DNA of 64,000 nt from Gamarada debralockiae (taxonomy: Eukaryota > Ascomycota > Leotiomycetes > Helotiales > Hyphodiscaceae): assembly GCA_002803225.1 (NCBI GenBank), contig NXFV01000921.1, positions 18,042 through 82,041 on the forward strand, in the 5' to 3' direction. Shown one piece after another: positions 23,405 to 36,291 of the stretch. The position numbers and the translations under genes were made by a program. Each line of letters starts with the position of its first letter. Position 1 is the first letter of the stretch. The notes beneath the pieces were generated by a model, which saw only the letters and a program-made list of their open reading frames with translations, was not told where the DNA came from and did no database searches.

Positions 23405-26400
23405 TGCGAATGACTACTGCTATGCTAGCACAGCGTTATTGAAAGAAGAGGGGAGATTTGTCGACGACAATCCTGTCACGCTTGCGTTCTCATTCACCGG
23501 ACGAATTGAGTAGCTGACAAGTGTAAGAAGAGAAAGAAAAGGTCCACGAAATTGGGGGGAGAGCTTCTAATTAATACAATTGAGAGCCCGGATCGCGCGT
23601 AACTTAGAGCAACCACTATGTGTCTAGCTAACCCAATCCAGGCGACATCGGGGACGGCCACTGGCGGGCTGATTGAGTTGGCAACAAGAGCGGCGTCATT
23701 TTGCTCGGACTTGACGGCAATCAACAGACAAGGACATGGACCGTGAACCACCGCTGCGTGGGTGGTGAGTAGTCATGACTGGTAGCCTTGGTGTAGGGTC
23801 AACACACAAGTTGGGCATGGCGGCATCGATGGGCGTGGGAGGTTGTGTCCGCCCAGGACATGGGTTTGATGGGGAATGACGGGTGGGCGTTGTCAGGAGC
23901 TAGGAAAATTGAGGGATTTCCAGAAAGGGCTCCTTGCTGGCAAATCTGCCATCTCAAAATTAAGAACGCCCCCAGAAAAACCTGCAAAAACAATGAAAAA
24001 TGAGCGAATAACGGGCGCCGCTTAAACTGTTATCGGAGGTAGAAGAGCGCGAAGGATAGCGAGGGGAGGCTCGACTCGTTTGCGCGTAGCGAACCAAACA
24101 CATCTCCTAATTTGTTTCTCGGCGGACGAGGATTAGACCCTTACGGTAAATCGGCAACCCACTGTCGACGCAAGGTCCTCCCCCAACTGGCCAGTCAAAA
24201 TCTTCAAATTATAATTCTGAATACCTCGAATTTACGCGTGGATATTGAGGAAGGGCAGGCTTCTAGCCAATTGCCGTATCCACTATAGCTTTGATATATG
24301 CGGGATTACCAGCATCTCTAGTTCCTCGTTTATGTGTGGGTAAGAACAGGCATCAAGCCGTAATTATTGTGGAGCGTTGCAGGCCTAGGAGCGTTTTAAG
24401 TGGGTGAATCTTGGACGGACTCGGTCTGGCTCGGAAAGTTCAGATCCAGTTTTTGATATCCTGCAATTGGCGTCAATCATTGGCTGAATGCTGTTTTTCT
24501 CCTGCTTGTTCTAACCCATAGTAGCTAGAAAGTACGATTCGAGAAAAGCTTAGCAGAAGATTGACGTTTGATCCTGCACGGTTGAATTGTGCCGAATAGC
24601 GTCTCTTGGTTAGTAAAAATTTGCCCTCCGTTGCGAAATAATTTCGTGCTTATGTTATTTTTATGTGTGTTGATTTTTTTTCTCGCGGATGACGGAATAT
24701 TACTCGCGCACAGCGTTGAGCTTTCACTCTTTGAACGCAACTCGCACCGCATATCCTCGCTGGGCTCCTCGGTGCTGCCGACTTGAGACCCCGTATGAAT
24801 GATATGTCACTCTCCCGCAACTTCCGAGTTGTTACATTCGCCAGGTACACCAAATAATCAAGGAATATGGAAAATCCTTCTGATGCCCTTCACCAGACTT
24901 TTCAGGCTGCACCATCATGAGCCAAGCAAACCCTGCAAACATTTTGGTGTATCAAAATTTTGCCGTCTGTTTTTCTTCGGTTCTCTTCTATGAGGGATTT
25001 TCATCTGGCTCCACTCACGTGACTTGTTTCATGCCAGGATTGAATTTTCACGGATGGGAATAATATCCTGGGAGATTTCTTGGCAGGGACAAGCCGCCGC
25101 CGCGCATCTCCCTCCATCTCCACGGTGGGGTCGCCACCAGCGGAGTCAGGTTTGAGTAATTTGAGTTTCGAGGCGAGGCTCAAGGCTCAAGATAGAATAA
25201 TCTTTGACTGTGTAAGGCGGCACTTCTACCCTTTGACTTCTCTGTCCACCAGGCATTTGACGGATGAAATTCGGGACACGGCCTCTTCTGTAACTGCGAC
25301 GTCGTGTCGTCCCTACTCTTTCCGTTGTTGTTCGGACCGCACGGCCGTAAACATTCGAAAAACAACAACATCAGAATAACACAGATAAGACGTTACGCCC
25401 GTTACCAGGACAAACTTAACCGTGTGTCGCTCTTTGGCAGATTGCTATTCCTGCCTCTGACTATGGTCTGAAACTGGAAACCCCAGCCAAGTTACCACCA
25501 AGGGCTGAGGCTCTGAGCGGTGTCAAAGAGCGATAAAGCTCCTGATCTCCATCCTTTCATCACAAGTCACAATCACAAACTTCACAAGTCACAAGGCTTC
25601 AAAACAGACCCCCAACAGCCTCCCCCAAGAAAGCCAAAAGTTTCAAAACAAAAGTTTACAAGGGACCCAGAGCTCGCATGCTGGTATTCGTCGGTGGTAC
25701 TTTCCCAACACAGGCAGCCGATCGTACACTAAGACCTAGTTGGCTTAGCTGAACCTTCCTTCGGTCACATAATAAGCGGACACACGAAATTGAGATGTTT
25801 TACAGTCAATATGTATTCAGCAAATAAATAATTGAACGAATATAATTCCAGCGCAGCCTAATTTCTTTTCCCTGGGGCTTTCACAGAAATGTGCAATTGG
25901 AATGCAGGAAAAGATTCTGCATCTCCATCGGTCAAGCAAATCTTTTTTCAGATCGAAATCTCCGAGTTTTTTCCCACTTCAATTTCGTTTGTTCTCCAGT
26001 ATTCAATGCCGCGCCAATATTGCTACTGGAGATCATGGAGATGACTAACCAAATGTCTCGGGATTCATACCTTTTAGCCTCACGTATCACAATTTGATTG
26101 ACGGGCACGAGAAAGAAATCGGTATAAGCCAGGCGTTTTCCGAGGCCGATGATCCAAGAGAATGATCTTCATGATACAAAAAGGCTTCCGGGCTGCTTAG
26201 GGATGGCTGTAACGGCTGACTGCATTTTTACGATTGCGAGATGGACAGAACAAGATTGAATTTTGATTATTCTCAACGAAGTCACGGATTTAAAAGGGCC
26301 ATGGCTGTCTAGGTGAGAATCATGACATGCTGCTGTACGTACGGAATTTATTTAAAGCCCTGTCCAGGTATGTATGTACGGTATCGTAATCAGCCTCTTA

Positions 26401-26812
26401 CGGTGCTTTGGCTCGTGTTCAATCTATCGTCGCCTCGGTCGTTTACTCATCTAACATTACATGATCGCTGCCATCGTTGTCTATGTCTATTTTGATACAT
26501 TATATTCCCAGCTTCTCAGCTTCACCTCGTACCTCGTTCACAGTCATCAATTCATCGGTCGCAACTCTAAAACACCGAAATACAACTGCCGTGCCTAGTT
26601 TCTCGGCATTCAAACTTCACCTCAGAGTTCGGTCGGAAAACTTTTTGTCTGCCGAGTCAACCATAGCATCTTCCATCCTCACCGTCTTTTCTACACTTCA
26701 TGCGTTCAATGCAATCGAAAAAATTCTGTCCCTAACCCAACGCGAATTTCGAGCGCTTTCTCAAATTCTCCCCATAAAAATAGAGCAGCCAGACTCCAAT
26801 CTGTCAATCATG
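23405..26812. other. 3.4-kb intergenic region upstream of PMA1
   Basis: This contains the PMA1 promoter and untranslated leader. I see no coding exon with splice logic and no RNA gene. The open frame at 26477-26881 overlaps the decayed MFS gene and has no family features. Confidence 0.5.
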
Positions 26813-29067
26813 TCAGCATCTGGGGAAATCAAGTGGTTTCAGGTGTCCACCTGGCAGACTCGCGCCTTGACCAATTCCTAGATTGATGAACATTGGTCGA
26901 CTGAATAGGATTGCTGAGAAAGCAAAGGCTGAGCGACAGAAGTCGTTGCTTGCGAATAGTGAGGCTGCATAGCTCACTGGAATGTACATGGAAACTGTCA
27001 AATTCCGGAGTCAGCAATTACTCAACAGAGGTGAATGGTTAAAGCTAAGCGAGCTTCATGAGTTCCAAAATCCGAAGATATCCTCTTTTGGGTCGAAGTC
27101 AGAAGTAGAACACATACTCGCATTGACCACGACGAATACCTAGAGAAGTTAGTGGCTCGGTCTCTGATTTACACGAGAGCGGCACATACGAAGCCTGCAT
27201 ACCGATCCCGATAACGCTTGCGATCCAATGAACATGTACATTTGCAGTCCAACCTGCATGTGGGGGTCAGCGAAGTTTCTTCACCCAAATGTCCTAAAAG
27301 GAATATGGAGGACGTACCAAACTTGAATAGTCCGATAGGAGGTCCAAACATCGCAAGAAGCGCAGGCTTCAAAACCTCCTCCTGAGACTTCAACCCGTTC
27401 TTCATCACATCTGGTATGACATTGAAGTAGTACACGGAAAAGTACGTCAACATGGTGACCAGGAGACCGATAACGATCGTGATGAACGTCACTCCTTGTT
27501 CGCCCAGATTGAATCCATAGATCGGACCATAGACCAAGGGAAATGCCTCAAAGAACGAGTAATAAATCCCATATACGAGCGCCATGTACACGTTTGTGAA
27601 CATCACGGCAGGGTCTAGGAACATGATTTGGAAGGGCTTGATAATGGCATCGAGGAAGATCTCTCGAGGAGTAACTCCCCTTCTCTTGATCTCGGATTCG
27701 GAGCGAATGTTAGATTTGTTGTACAGTTTTCGGAGTCGCCGGGCGCGTTGGAGCAGGATTGCATCCGCAGAGGTTTCAGGCAGGAAGAAGAACCAGAGGA
27801 TGAATACCGGTGCACTCATCCAAAGAATTTCCCAAAGCGATCATCGCCATCTGTTCGTTCAAGTCAGCTCAGCAATTATTCATGGCAAGTGTCACGCGAC
27901 TTACGATTCAGCCACAACTGAGGTACCCGAGAGCATTGGGCCTATGGCTGGTCCTAGAAACATCACTGAACGAGCGTTTAGCATTTCCCATTATCAATAA
28001 TCCTGAAAATCACTCACTTGATGTCCAGATTGCAATCGGGAACGGAGGTACAACAGCCCATACGAAAATCTCAGTCAGCCCCGAACACGAGAGTAGGTCA
28101 TGATTCCATACAATGTCTTGCATCGTGGCGCCTCCATTTGCCAAGCATGGACTACCAAAGAAGCCTTGCAGGAATCTGAGAACCAGGAGTCCGCCAAGAT
28201 TGCTCGCCAGGGCTGTCGGTACGCACAGGATCAGGTAGATGGCGAAAGTGGCGATGTACGGCACGTTCCTCCCGAAGCGCGGTATTTCGGCCATTGGGGC
28301 CCAGAGAAGTGGTCGGAGTCCATCTATTCCCATCAGCTTTCACTCCTCACTTTTTCATGGAGTCAGAACTTACATCCGAGAACATACAAAGCAAGCCCAA
28401 GTGAAGCTTTCGTTTCTCCCACTCCGAACTTCCTCATGATTTCTCTGCGTTTCATTAGTATTGTATTGTAGGAGATGAGGGTTTGGGGGATTGGAAAGCT
28501 TAAAGTTCGCTGGAGACGAAGATGGAAGAGGCTGTGTACACTGCGAGTGTATACAATCCACCTGGAGCGCGACCAAAGCCTTCTTCTGATTCCAATTATG
28601 CGGATTCGCAGTATCGTCTGTTCGATACCAATATCGTCCCATCTTTCGTGATCGTCGGCACAATTGCTCTTGAACCTGCGTGTGCGAGAGGTGGTGCTTC
28701 TTCGTCCCCTGAATGTACTCGCATCAGCTCAAAATCCACTCTACACCACACTACATCACTAACTCCGCAGGCATTCAAGCAAACCACAGGCAAGAACTTA
28801 CCATGAGGATCCAAAGCGTCAACTCAGCTCCAAACGTACTACTCGGCGCCACAGTTGCTGCATACTCAGTCGGCGCTCCTTCCGGCATGGTAGTACTGAT
28901 GACGCCTCATCTTCCTTCTCCCCCTTTTCCTCTGAACCTGCCGCAGTGTTGTTGAAATACTCGTGCGCGGGGAATGAACAATTCTCTTCTGGATACTGGA
29001 AGTATTTCCCCTTCGTCACACAGCACACGATTTGACCGAATGGCGAGTCGCGTATGATGTCCGCCAT
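26813..29067 (-). pseudogene. Second DHA1-family MFS multidrug-type transporter, decayed
   Basis: The N-terminal exon (MADIIRDSPFGQIVCCVTKG, KYFQYPEENCSFPAHEYF) is typical of fungal TPO/FLR1-like exporters. Further exons carry DPHNWNQKKALVAL-like, MGPLLWAPMAEIPRFGRN, RFLQGFFGSPCLANGGATMQ, FLGPAIGPMLSG, LPETSADAILLQRARRLRKL, YGIYYSFFEAFPLVYGPIYG and LFASNDFCRSAFAF. Several introns are canonical. The frame is lost twice near the N-terminal junction: bases are missing around 28628-28635, between TKDGTILV and WYRTDD, and again around 28538-28550. The junction after GMQAS is also out of frame with the conserved helix. The C-terminus ends early after NLGIGQGASL. I judge it nonfunctional, but the middle domain is well preserved, so the decay is recent. 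Confidence 0.65.
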
Positions 29068-30363
29068 TCCTTCTTTCCTGATTCAAAGACTTCTCAGATG
29101 CTCAATTGTAAAATGCTCTATTTCTCTAGCTCTTACGAAGGGTTTAATGCTCAATATATGATTTTATCAACGACAATCCTTCAGAACAGCTCAGAGCAAA
29201 GTGAATATACATCCAGAGTGGGCCGCCTTTAAGCCGCACCATTGCCTATTTCATATCGCAGTTCTCGTGATTTCAAAGCCTAGCCGCGCATACGTCACTT
29301 TGAAATAGCCTTTCGCAATCATGTCCGTGTCAGAGCCTCATTTTTCGGGCATACCACAGTCCGCCTTCCATACTTCCATACGAATACAACAAAAATGTTC
29401 AAATTGCGCCGCTTTAATCATTCCGAGTATTACCTAGTTGGGATAACGAAGCAAGCTTTCTTGCATGCGTATAAGATGGGGTCGGGATTGGTCGGGGAAG
29501 ATTAGTCAATATGCGTTTGTCAGCATGGGACATGAAAGTGAGTTACCGCCTTGCCGGTATTGGTTGAGAGAGGGAGTGAATTGGAGTGGATTTCAGTTAG
29601 CAATCTTGATGATGAATAGGTGGAAGTTGTAGAGGTCGGTCAGGTGACGCCAGAACGGGGCGGATATAATACATGGCGCTTTCCATCACACTTGTTTTTT
29701 GCGGAACTTCAAGGGATATAAACCATACCACCACCACCAATCTTCGAGGCCGGGGTTGGGGCAAGCGTGTTCAATGATGAGCCTCAGAGTGCTAAGCTTG
29801 CGGAGGTAATTAGATGTTGGAGGAAAAGTTGTCTAATATTGAGCTGCGTCAAGACCGACAATGTTCACTTGAGATAGCAATGAGGGGAAGTCTTCCACGG
29901 AGTTGTGAAATGAGTGTACTTCTCAGTCACCTACCGATTATTATAATCCAACCGGGAAAGTCCTAGACGCAGCGAAAAGAACCCTCTCACTATGATTGCG
30001 ATTTGCTGCATGCTTTAGCTCAAGATTAAATTAGGCGTGAAGGATCTCGTTCTCATGATGTCCTCCAATTCAAGTGACAAATCTGCCAGTGATCACGAAA
30101 TGGCCAACCAAAGGAAATTTTCGTCTTGTGCTAATCAATGGTGGTCCGCGGGGAGATTGAGGAGGTCTGCTTGCATCAATTCATTCGCCTTAGACTTGTT
30201 TCAGGGCATGAACACAAGAATGGACGGGATGTGGTAAGACCTTAGGCAAAGAGAAAGGGCATAAACATTAGACGCAGTGCAAAGCATTGCAAAGTACTAT
30301 GCTCAAAACAAAATAATCACTCCCAAAAACACCTCCCATGCAATCTAGACTCCCATCCCACCT
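29068..30363. other. Intergenic region, nothing recognised
   Basis: About 1.3 kb, containing a short CCACCACCACC stretch near 29728. I see no gene or structured repeat. Confidence 0.5.
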
Positions 30364-31289
30364 TCAATATCCCGCAGAACGCCAGAATGCCCTTTCCCTT
30401 TCTCTATTTCTTACCACGCTTAGGTCGATGGGAGGTTGGGCTTCGAAAGGCTTGCCAATGCTAGAGATCTCGGCCAGACGACTATATGTAGTTAGCTCTG
30501 ATGCGATCAACTATGATAAGTCAGGCAGCGGGGGACTTACTTTACTTGACGCTTCGAGGTACCCCGAGTCGCCGTCTTCTTCGCAGGCGTAGCTTTGGCA
30601 TTGGGTTTGCGAGGGGGTTTGGAGGGGGTTTCATTATCCATCTCAACCTTCTGCTCCGCCTTCTGCGCTGTGGCAGCACTGGCTAGGTTTTCAAAGAGCT
30701 GAGCACTGGCAAGGTCCCCAAAGACCGAGTCGTCGTCTGGTGAGGAACGAGCACGCTTTCGGGACGAAGGGGCAGCCTTGTGTGACTTGCTGGAGCTCAC
30801 AGCGTTGTTAAGGATCGAATCTACAAGCAGGTTAGATGCGTCATCTCATGTTGGAACCATCTTACCAGTGTCAACAAAGACACCCTCCTTCTTCTCTTCG
30901 GAACTCTTTGTGGGGGTAGGGGTATCAAGGGCTATGGTCTTTGGTTTCGGAGTCTTAGGTTTCGGGGTCTTTAATTTCGGGGGCGATTGCTTCAGGGCCT
31001 CTTTGGTTTGAGGGCTGCCCCGCGCGGGCGCGACTTGCGGCTTCCGGGTCGACGCGTTCGTCTCCCAAGGAGGGTACAGAGCTGCAGGAGGGTAAGTAGT
31101 AATCATGTCATGAGGAAGAAGAGACTACCGCGAACGACAACATCCAACACAATGCGAACCGCATCGTCAGGCTCGATGGCCTTGGTAGCGGCGATGCCAC
31201 TTGCGATCTGTATGCCGTCAGCGGACGCTCTTACCACCAGATAATATAATAAATACCTGGTCAACGGCTTGCTTCATAGTACTGTCCAT
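30364..31289 (-). CDS. Small lysine-rich, probably nuclear protein of unknown function
   Basis: About five exons start at ATG 31289 (MDSTMKQAVDQ), continue IASGIAATKAIEPDDAVRIV, then a basic disordered region. That region has tandem PKLKTPKPKTPKPKT, KSSEEKKEGVF and PSSRKRARSSPDDDSVFGDL. A short amphipathic segment (LASAQLFENLASAATAQKAE) follows, then KPPRKPNAKATPAKKTATRG. Intron boundaries are canonical where checked. The last exon has two possible frames; I take the longer one, ending at a TGA at 30364-30366. High Lys/Pro/Ser content and RKRAR point to nuclear or nucleolar location. I do not recognise a named family. It lies just upstream of, and parallel to, nothing functionally related. 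Confidence 0.6.
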
Positions 31290-31465
31290 TTTGCAAGAGG
31301 TTCGTTATGATTTGGGAATAATGGTGGTGGGGTTTGCGGGGTGATATTGCAGGGTCGGGCAAAGTGTTTGAAACTTTAACCTCATTCAAAATACCACAAA
31401 TATTTACACATACCATTTTCACATTCCTTCCTATCTCAATCATATCATCGTCCCATTGACTTTAC

Positions 31466-33347
31466 CTATGGACATCCCGACGAAGGGTAGTTACAACTGG
31501 AAGTCACCCCGCCACCAGTGATGCTCACGCCCGAGAACGTGAAATTAGAACAACTTCCACTTCCACACAGAATATAGTAGTCCTCGCCTGCAGACGTACA
31601 AGTGCCAGTTATATTAGTGAAAGTCACACCGTCAATGATGACACCGTTGGTAGGGTCGCCAGTTGGTCCACCGTTGAGGTAATCTTGCTGGATGTCGATT
31701 CCGTATACCGTAATATCTGAGAGCTGGATGTTGGAGTACACGACATTGTTGATCTATTCATTTTGTCAGTATTCCTTTCTACGAATCTATGATGATGTGT
31801 GAGGTCTCACGGTTCCAGTGGTGCCTGAGTTTGTCTTGATCCTGCATCCATTCTGAGAGTTGGAGACTGTAGAATTAGAGAACGTGATATCCGTAACGGT
31901 ATTATCAGACTTCCCACCCACAGATCCAATGCTCAATCCGTGGCCGCCTGAGCAAGTCATACCCGTAACAGTGATATTCGTCCCACTAGTCACAGCCACA
32001 CAGTCATCCTGATTCTTGACAGTCGTATTACTCAACAACATGTTCGTGGTACTGGAAATATCGAAACCATCAGAATTATGTGCAGCAGGCAGACCAGACG
32101 ATGCTGCATTCGGTGCATCTCCAGCCGAATTGTCGAGTGTGAGACCAGAAATAGTGACACCTGTTGAACCGGTGATATCAAAGCAGTGGACAGGCCAGTT
32201 TTGAATATACAGGTCTTTGATCACAATGTTTGTTGCATCATCTATGACGATAAAGTGATCGGGTCTAGTGAAGTCAGTATTTTCCTTTCTGAGAGAAGCG
32301 TTGAAGTGGGGAGGGTTCACTTTTTAACACCTCCATTGGAACCTTTACCATCCCAGTATGCCTGTCCGTTACCATCGATGACTGAACCGGATGCACCGAT
32401 GATGGTAACATCTGTGCCACCGATCACAATGGGATCGAAGCCATCGTTGGAGGTTGTGCCGAACGTCTGTGATATTATTTCTTAGCATTGACCTAGCAAA
32501 TTTGTGCTGGGAGAGGTAGATATACGGTGGTGCCAGCAAAAGTGACCGTTGCGCTGGTCTGCAGCGACTTAAGTGAGATGGTGGAGCTAGCAGGGGCGGA
32601 AATGTTATCTAAGAGGATATTCGTGCAAGACTTTACGGCAGACGAAACTGTGAAGATCTCAGGGTTAGTAATTGCTAAACATGGAAAAGCGGAGAAAAGT
32701 CGCGAGCTCTGAACTCAAAAAACTTTCTCTTTTTCAGACGAGCTCTTGAGTAGAACTCACGAATCCGCCAGGAAGAAGGAAGAACGGCCTCGAGAATTAC
32801 TTACTACCAGACCATGCAGTGACGGTGCAGGTGGTTCCTCCACCACCAGCAGCTGTTGTAGTTGTTGTCTTTGCGGTGGTGGTTGTGGTTTTCTGGATGA
32901 AGTTTGCGTCAGCAGGAGCTGAATTTGGGGAAGAAAGGGACTCAAACAGCAGTTGTAGAAGTTGTAGCAACTTTTGAAGTCGAAGTACTTGTCGGCTTTA
33001 AGTTGCAAAACTTTGGTTAGGAGAGAGTAGCGCTTTGCTGAGAATGGGAAGCTCACAGCGGTTGTGCTAGTGGTGGTCTTCAATGTTGTCGCTGTCGTCG
33101 TAGTCGCCGCACCAATTACTAAACAACTACAAGCCGAGGACGCCTTGGCAGTCTTCGTGCTGCAGTACGAAGAAACATAAGCAGGGAGATCGGTGGTCGC
33201 TGTGCTCTTTGCGGTGGTGTAGGTCGCGCAGAAACTTGCTGCGGCGGCAGAGGAGGCAGTGAAGACAGAAGCGCAAGCATCGGTATCTGGACTATCACAT
33301 GCCAAGATGAGGGGAAGCAGCGTGCTGAGAACAAGAAGTGAGCGCAT
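31466..33347 (-). CDS. Endopolygalacturonase (GH28) with N-terminal Cys-rich module
   Basis: A secreted enzyme that cleaves pectic homogalacturonan. A signal peptide ([16 protein letters not shown]) is followed by a module of about 60 residues with conserved cysteines ([39 protein letters not shown]). A Thr-rich linker ([15 protein letters not shown]) leads to the catalytic right-handed beta-helix. All GH28 motifs are present: [27 protein letters not shown] and RIKT, carrying the catalytic Asp residues and the His and Arg/Lys of the active site. Introns interrupt the linker and the catalytic domain; the junction WSG-ISSAVKSC fits a GTAAGT donor. The stop is at 31466. The catalytic part is of normal length; the N-terminal module is the unusual part. 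Confidence 0.92.
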
Positions 33348-34440
33348 ATTGAAGATTTCTGGGTTGGTCCTGAAGAATTGATCCTTGAAATGATAGCGAT
33401 GACGAGAGAAAAGAGAGAAATGACGAAGCTACTGAACCTAGATATAAAAACTTCTCCATTCACTTGAATTTTGCTCTTCTTGCCTCTACATTAAAATTGA
33501 GAGCAGTCGGAGAAATTTTTCTGTGACCTGATCAGCTAGGAATCCAGTTCGGAAAAATATTTACTTGATCAAGCCCAATATGGAGAAATTTCTTAGCAGC
33601 AATCCAATATTCCCATGGGGGTGTGAGGCTTGGCGATTAGATTCGGCTGGTGCCGAGATAACTTTCTTTTCTGGGAAGACAGATCGGAGACGGCAGATTG
33701 GTTGGTCGTCTGTGTTTGAGATAGTTTCAGGGGAAATGAAAGAAACAGGTGTAACCAGTGAACAGCTCGGTTGGCTGCCCTTTGAACAAGGGGTTGCATG
33801 CCAAGGCGGCTGTGGGAAAGACTTTTAACGCGCTTTCATCCAAGATGGGGGGGACGTGTTACCCCGCAAAGAAGTTCCAGCACGGAACATATTTTCCATC
33901 AAATGTTACTTTGAGAGCATTGGTGCTTTAAATAATCTCGTGACTAATTGATTGAGCTTGGGCAACTTTGCATGAAGCCATAAACGAGTGCATCCCGCAT
34001 GGCCAATGCTGATATGGGCGAGAAGCTTATGGTTAAGAGCCACACTCTTGTTTTAGCACAGCGAACGCTTCTCCTTTCCTCTCAGGGACTTTGCGGCGGC
34101 CCCTGACTGCTTTCGTGGCTGAAGAAACCAAACTTCCTAAGGAGTAAATGAATTATTGGAGCGAGGAGGCAGCTTTCAGAGCGATCTGAGGGAAACGACA
34201 GGGTTGGTGGAAAATACTTCGTCAACTAAGGCACTTCAACCGTACGGCTCGAGAAAGGTGGTTCCTTCCAATGGACCTCCAAAACATATGCACGTGATGA
34301 TACGCTGAATAATGCTTCCTGCCATTATCTTCAAAGTCCTATACCGCATTGATTGGATGATGAGACCCTAATCGTTCAAACGGAGTCAGCCGGACGCTCT
34401 CAGATGGGATATCAGTAGATTCTTAATCACTCATATCCGC
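33348..34440. other. Intergenic region, nothing recognised
   Basis: About 1.1 kb containing the polygalacturonase promoter. An open frame at 33565-33828 has no family features. No repeat or RNA gene is seen. Confidence 0.5.
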
Positions 34441-35683
34441 TCAACGATCATCGGAGCACTTCAAGACTCCCTTTCGCAGATCTTCCTTCTTGGTCTCGTA
34501 AACTCCCTGTGCCAAACGGGGTTAGCAATCGCTCAATACAGAAGAACGACTGGGGAATTGAATCGCTGAGTAGAACTCAATGACTTGGACTGCATACTAT
34601 CCACTGGCCCCAACCCATGACCTTGCCCGTGATCTCTGCAGCAAGCTCCTCCTTAGTTGGCACGGGACTCAAGTTCTTCTCGTTGACTTCTTCCTTCAGC
34701 GCGACCAACTCCCAGAAATATCGATGCTCGCCATGGCCGAACAGAGGTCGAGGTCCCGTAAACACCGTTCCTCTCCGGTTCTTGCCCAGCTTCAGCGGGC
34801 CATTCAACTTCTTCCCGCCAGCACCATCATCAACAAGCATAATGTCAGCGGCCTTGAACGAGGTTACTGTGAAATTTTGGCAGTCAGTAATAGTTCAATT
34901 GAGATGAAAGATTGAGGTTAAGGGGGGCTTGAAGAGTATCCAGCTCTACCTCTACAGCCCCTTTTTTGGACCGGCTAGGATCTGGAATTACTTACTCTGA
35001 CCAGGAATGGCGTACCACAGTCCATGAAGACTGGGGTTCTCGTGTGGCGAGTCTGGATCCTCGCAGAGTAGGAGGTATTGTTTAACATCGGCAGACGGAA
35101 TTACCCAGGTGAGCCACTTGGAAATTTTGTTAGCTCGATCTTCAACCTGCTTGAGCAATTATGTCGGGAGAATGTCTGCAATGAATTCGAGCTCTTCAAA
35201 AAAAACCTAGTCCTGATCGCTGAAGTATGCTGAATGATTGAGATCTTATATTTCAGTTTCTACCACACTCCATATTTGTGCCAAGTCTTAAACTTGAAAA
35301 CAGAATACCCCAAGATTACTTACTGGAACAGTGGAAGCGCCGAATTGGGTATATTCGGGTTTGAGGTAGGCTCCTGATTCACCGCAGTCCTCGGATGTGA
35401 TTTTGATGGTTGGGTCTGGGAAGGCGGCGAAGGCGGGGCCTTTGGTGAAGAGCTTGCTGTCGTTGCCTCGTTTGTTTTTGAGCATTTGGCCCAAGGCACG
35501 TTCGACGTAGTCGAGAATCGCCATGTTCTGCGAGTATGTGGAGAAGTTGGGAGTCTGTTGATGGATGAGGTGTTTATTTGTTGTCTTGTCAAATGGCATC
35601 GGCTTCCTAAGATATCCGTAGAAAGTACGAGGTATCGATCTGGGATGGAGCAGCCGCGTGACAAAAGTTTGACGAAGTCGCAT
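34441..35683 (-). CDS. Phosphatidylethanolamine-binding (PEBP/YbhB-like) protein
   Basis: Four exons encode a PEBP-fold protein. Key ligand-pocket segments are LLLCEDPDSPHENPSLHGLWY (the DPD and H motifs), LKLGKNRRGTVFTGPRPLFGHGEHRYFWELVAL (the GP..GHGEHRY motif) and GKVMGWGQWIGVYE. The stop is at 34441-34443. Two starts are possible. ATG 35683 gives a basic, Arg-rich leader (MRLRQTFVTRLLHPRSIPRT) that looks like a mitochondrial presequence. An internal ATG at 35524 gives MAILDYVERALGQMLKN. Family members bind phospholipids or act as kinase or protease inhibitors; the substrate here is unknown. All junctions checked keep frame. Confidence 0.85.
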
Positions 35684-36291
35684 TTTCGAGTACTAAGAGG
35701 ATTTGGAATTAAATTGCTTATGAATGTTCATTCTGGATCAATGATTAGAAGCTTGATGGAAACCTCCTGAATAACCAGGGATCCCATTTGTTCACGCCTC
35801 TTCAGCGAACCAAGCTCGCGGATGCTGAGCTGTGTCAAGAAACTATCTAGAATTGTTAGAACCGGTGGAACGGTTGACATCATATTCCATTTTACCCTGG
35901 TAGTTCAAGGAAAGAAATCATTTGTGGCGAATGAAGAAGCCTCCAAAGACGTCAAAGTTTCTGACGCGTTGGAAATGAAGCTATTCCAGAAAAGGGGTAT
36001 CTGATCGTCCTCGACGCCAAGCGAAAGCTTGGACCACCCGCGGAGCACAATTCCGCGTCTCATGAAAGGGGCGGGAGGGTCCGTTGTTTGTGCAACACTG
36101 GGGTCATTCATTGCTCCTCTCCTCGGACAAGACCCCCGGCAGGGCAGACCCCGCTTCCCATCTTGCGTGTGTCTGGGGCTCTAGAACATTGTAGTTCCTG
36201 GATCTATTTCTTACAGTACCTCCACTCCTCTCCCTCCTAACCAGCAGCACTCTACCACCAGCTACAGCTTCCACCCCAACTCCCATCTACC
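35684..36291. promoter_or_regulatory. Divergent promoter region between PEBP and GST genes
   Basis: About 600 bases between divergent genes, pyrimidine-rich just upstream of the GST ATG (36215-36290), as is common before fungal start sites. No specific operator is recognised. Confidence 0.45.

Noticed and set aside
20161..23513. Long plus-strand open frames opposite the proton pump (up to 226 codons)
   Set aside because: They are antisense shadows caused by the strong codon bias of PMA1; none has family features or splice logic.
26477..26881. 134-codon open frame upstream of PMA1
   Set aside because: Low-complexity Ser/Thr-rich translation with no motif; it overlaps the real C-terminal exon of the MFS remnant on the other strand.
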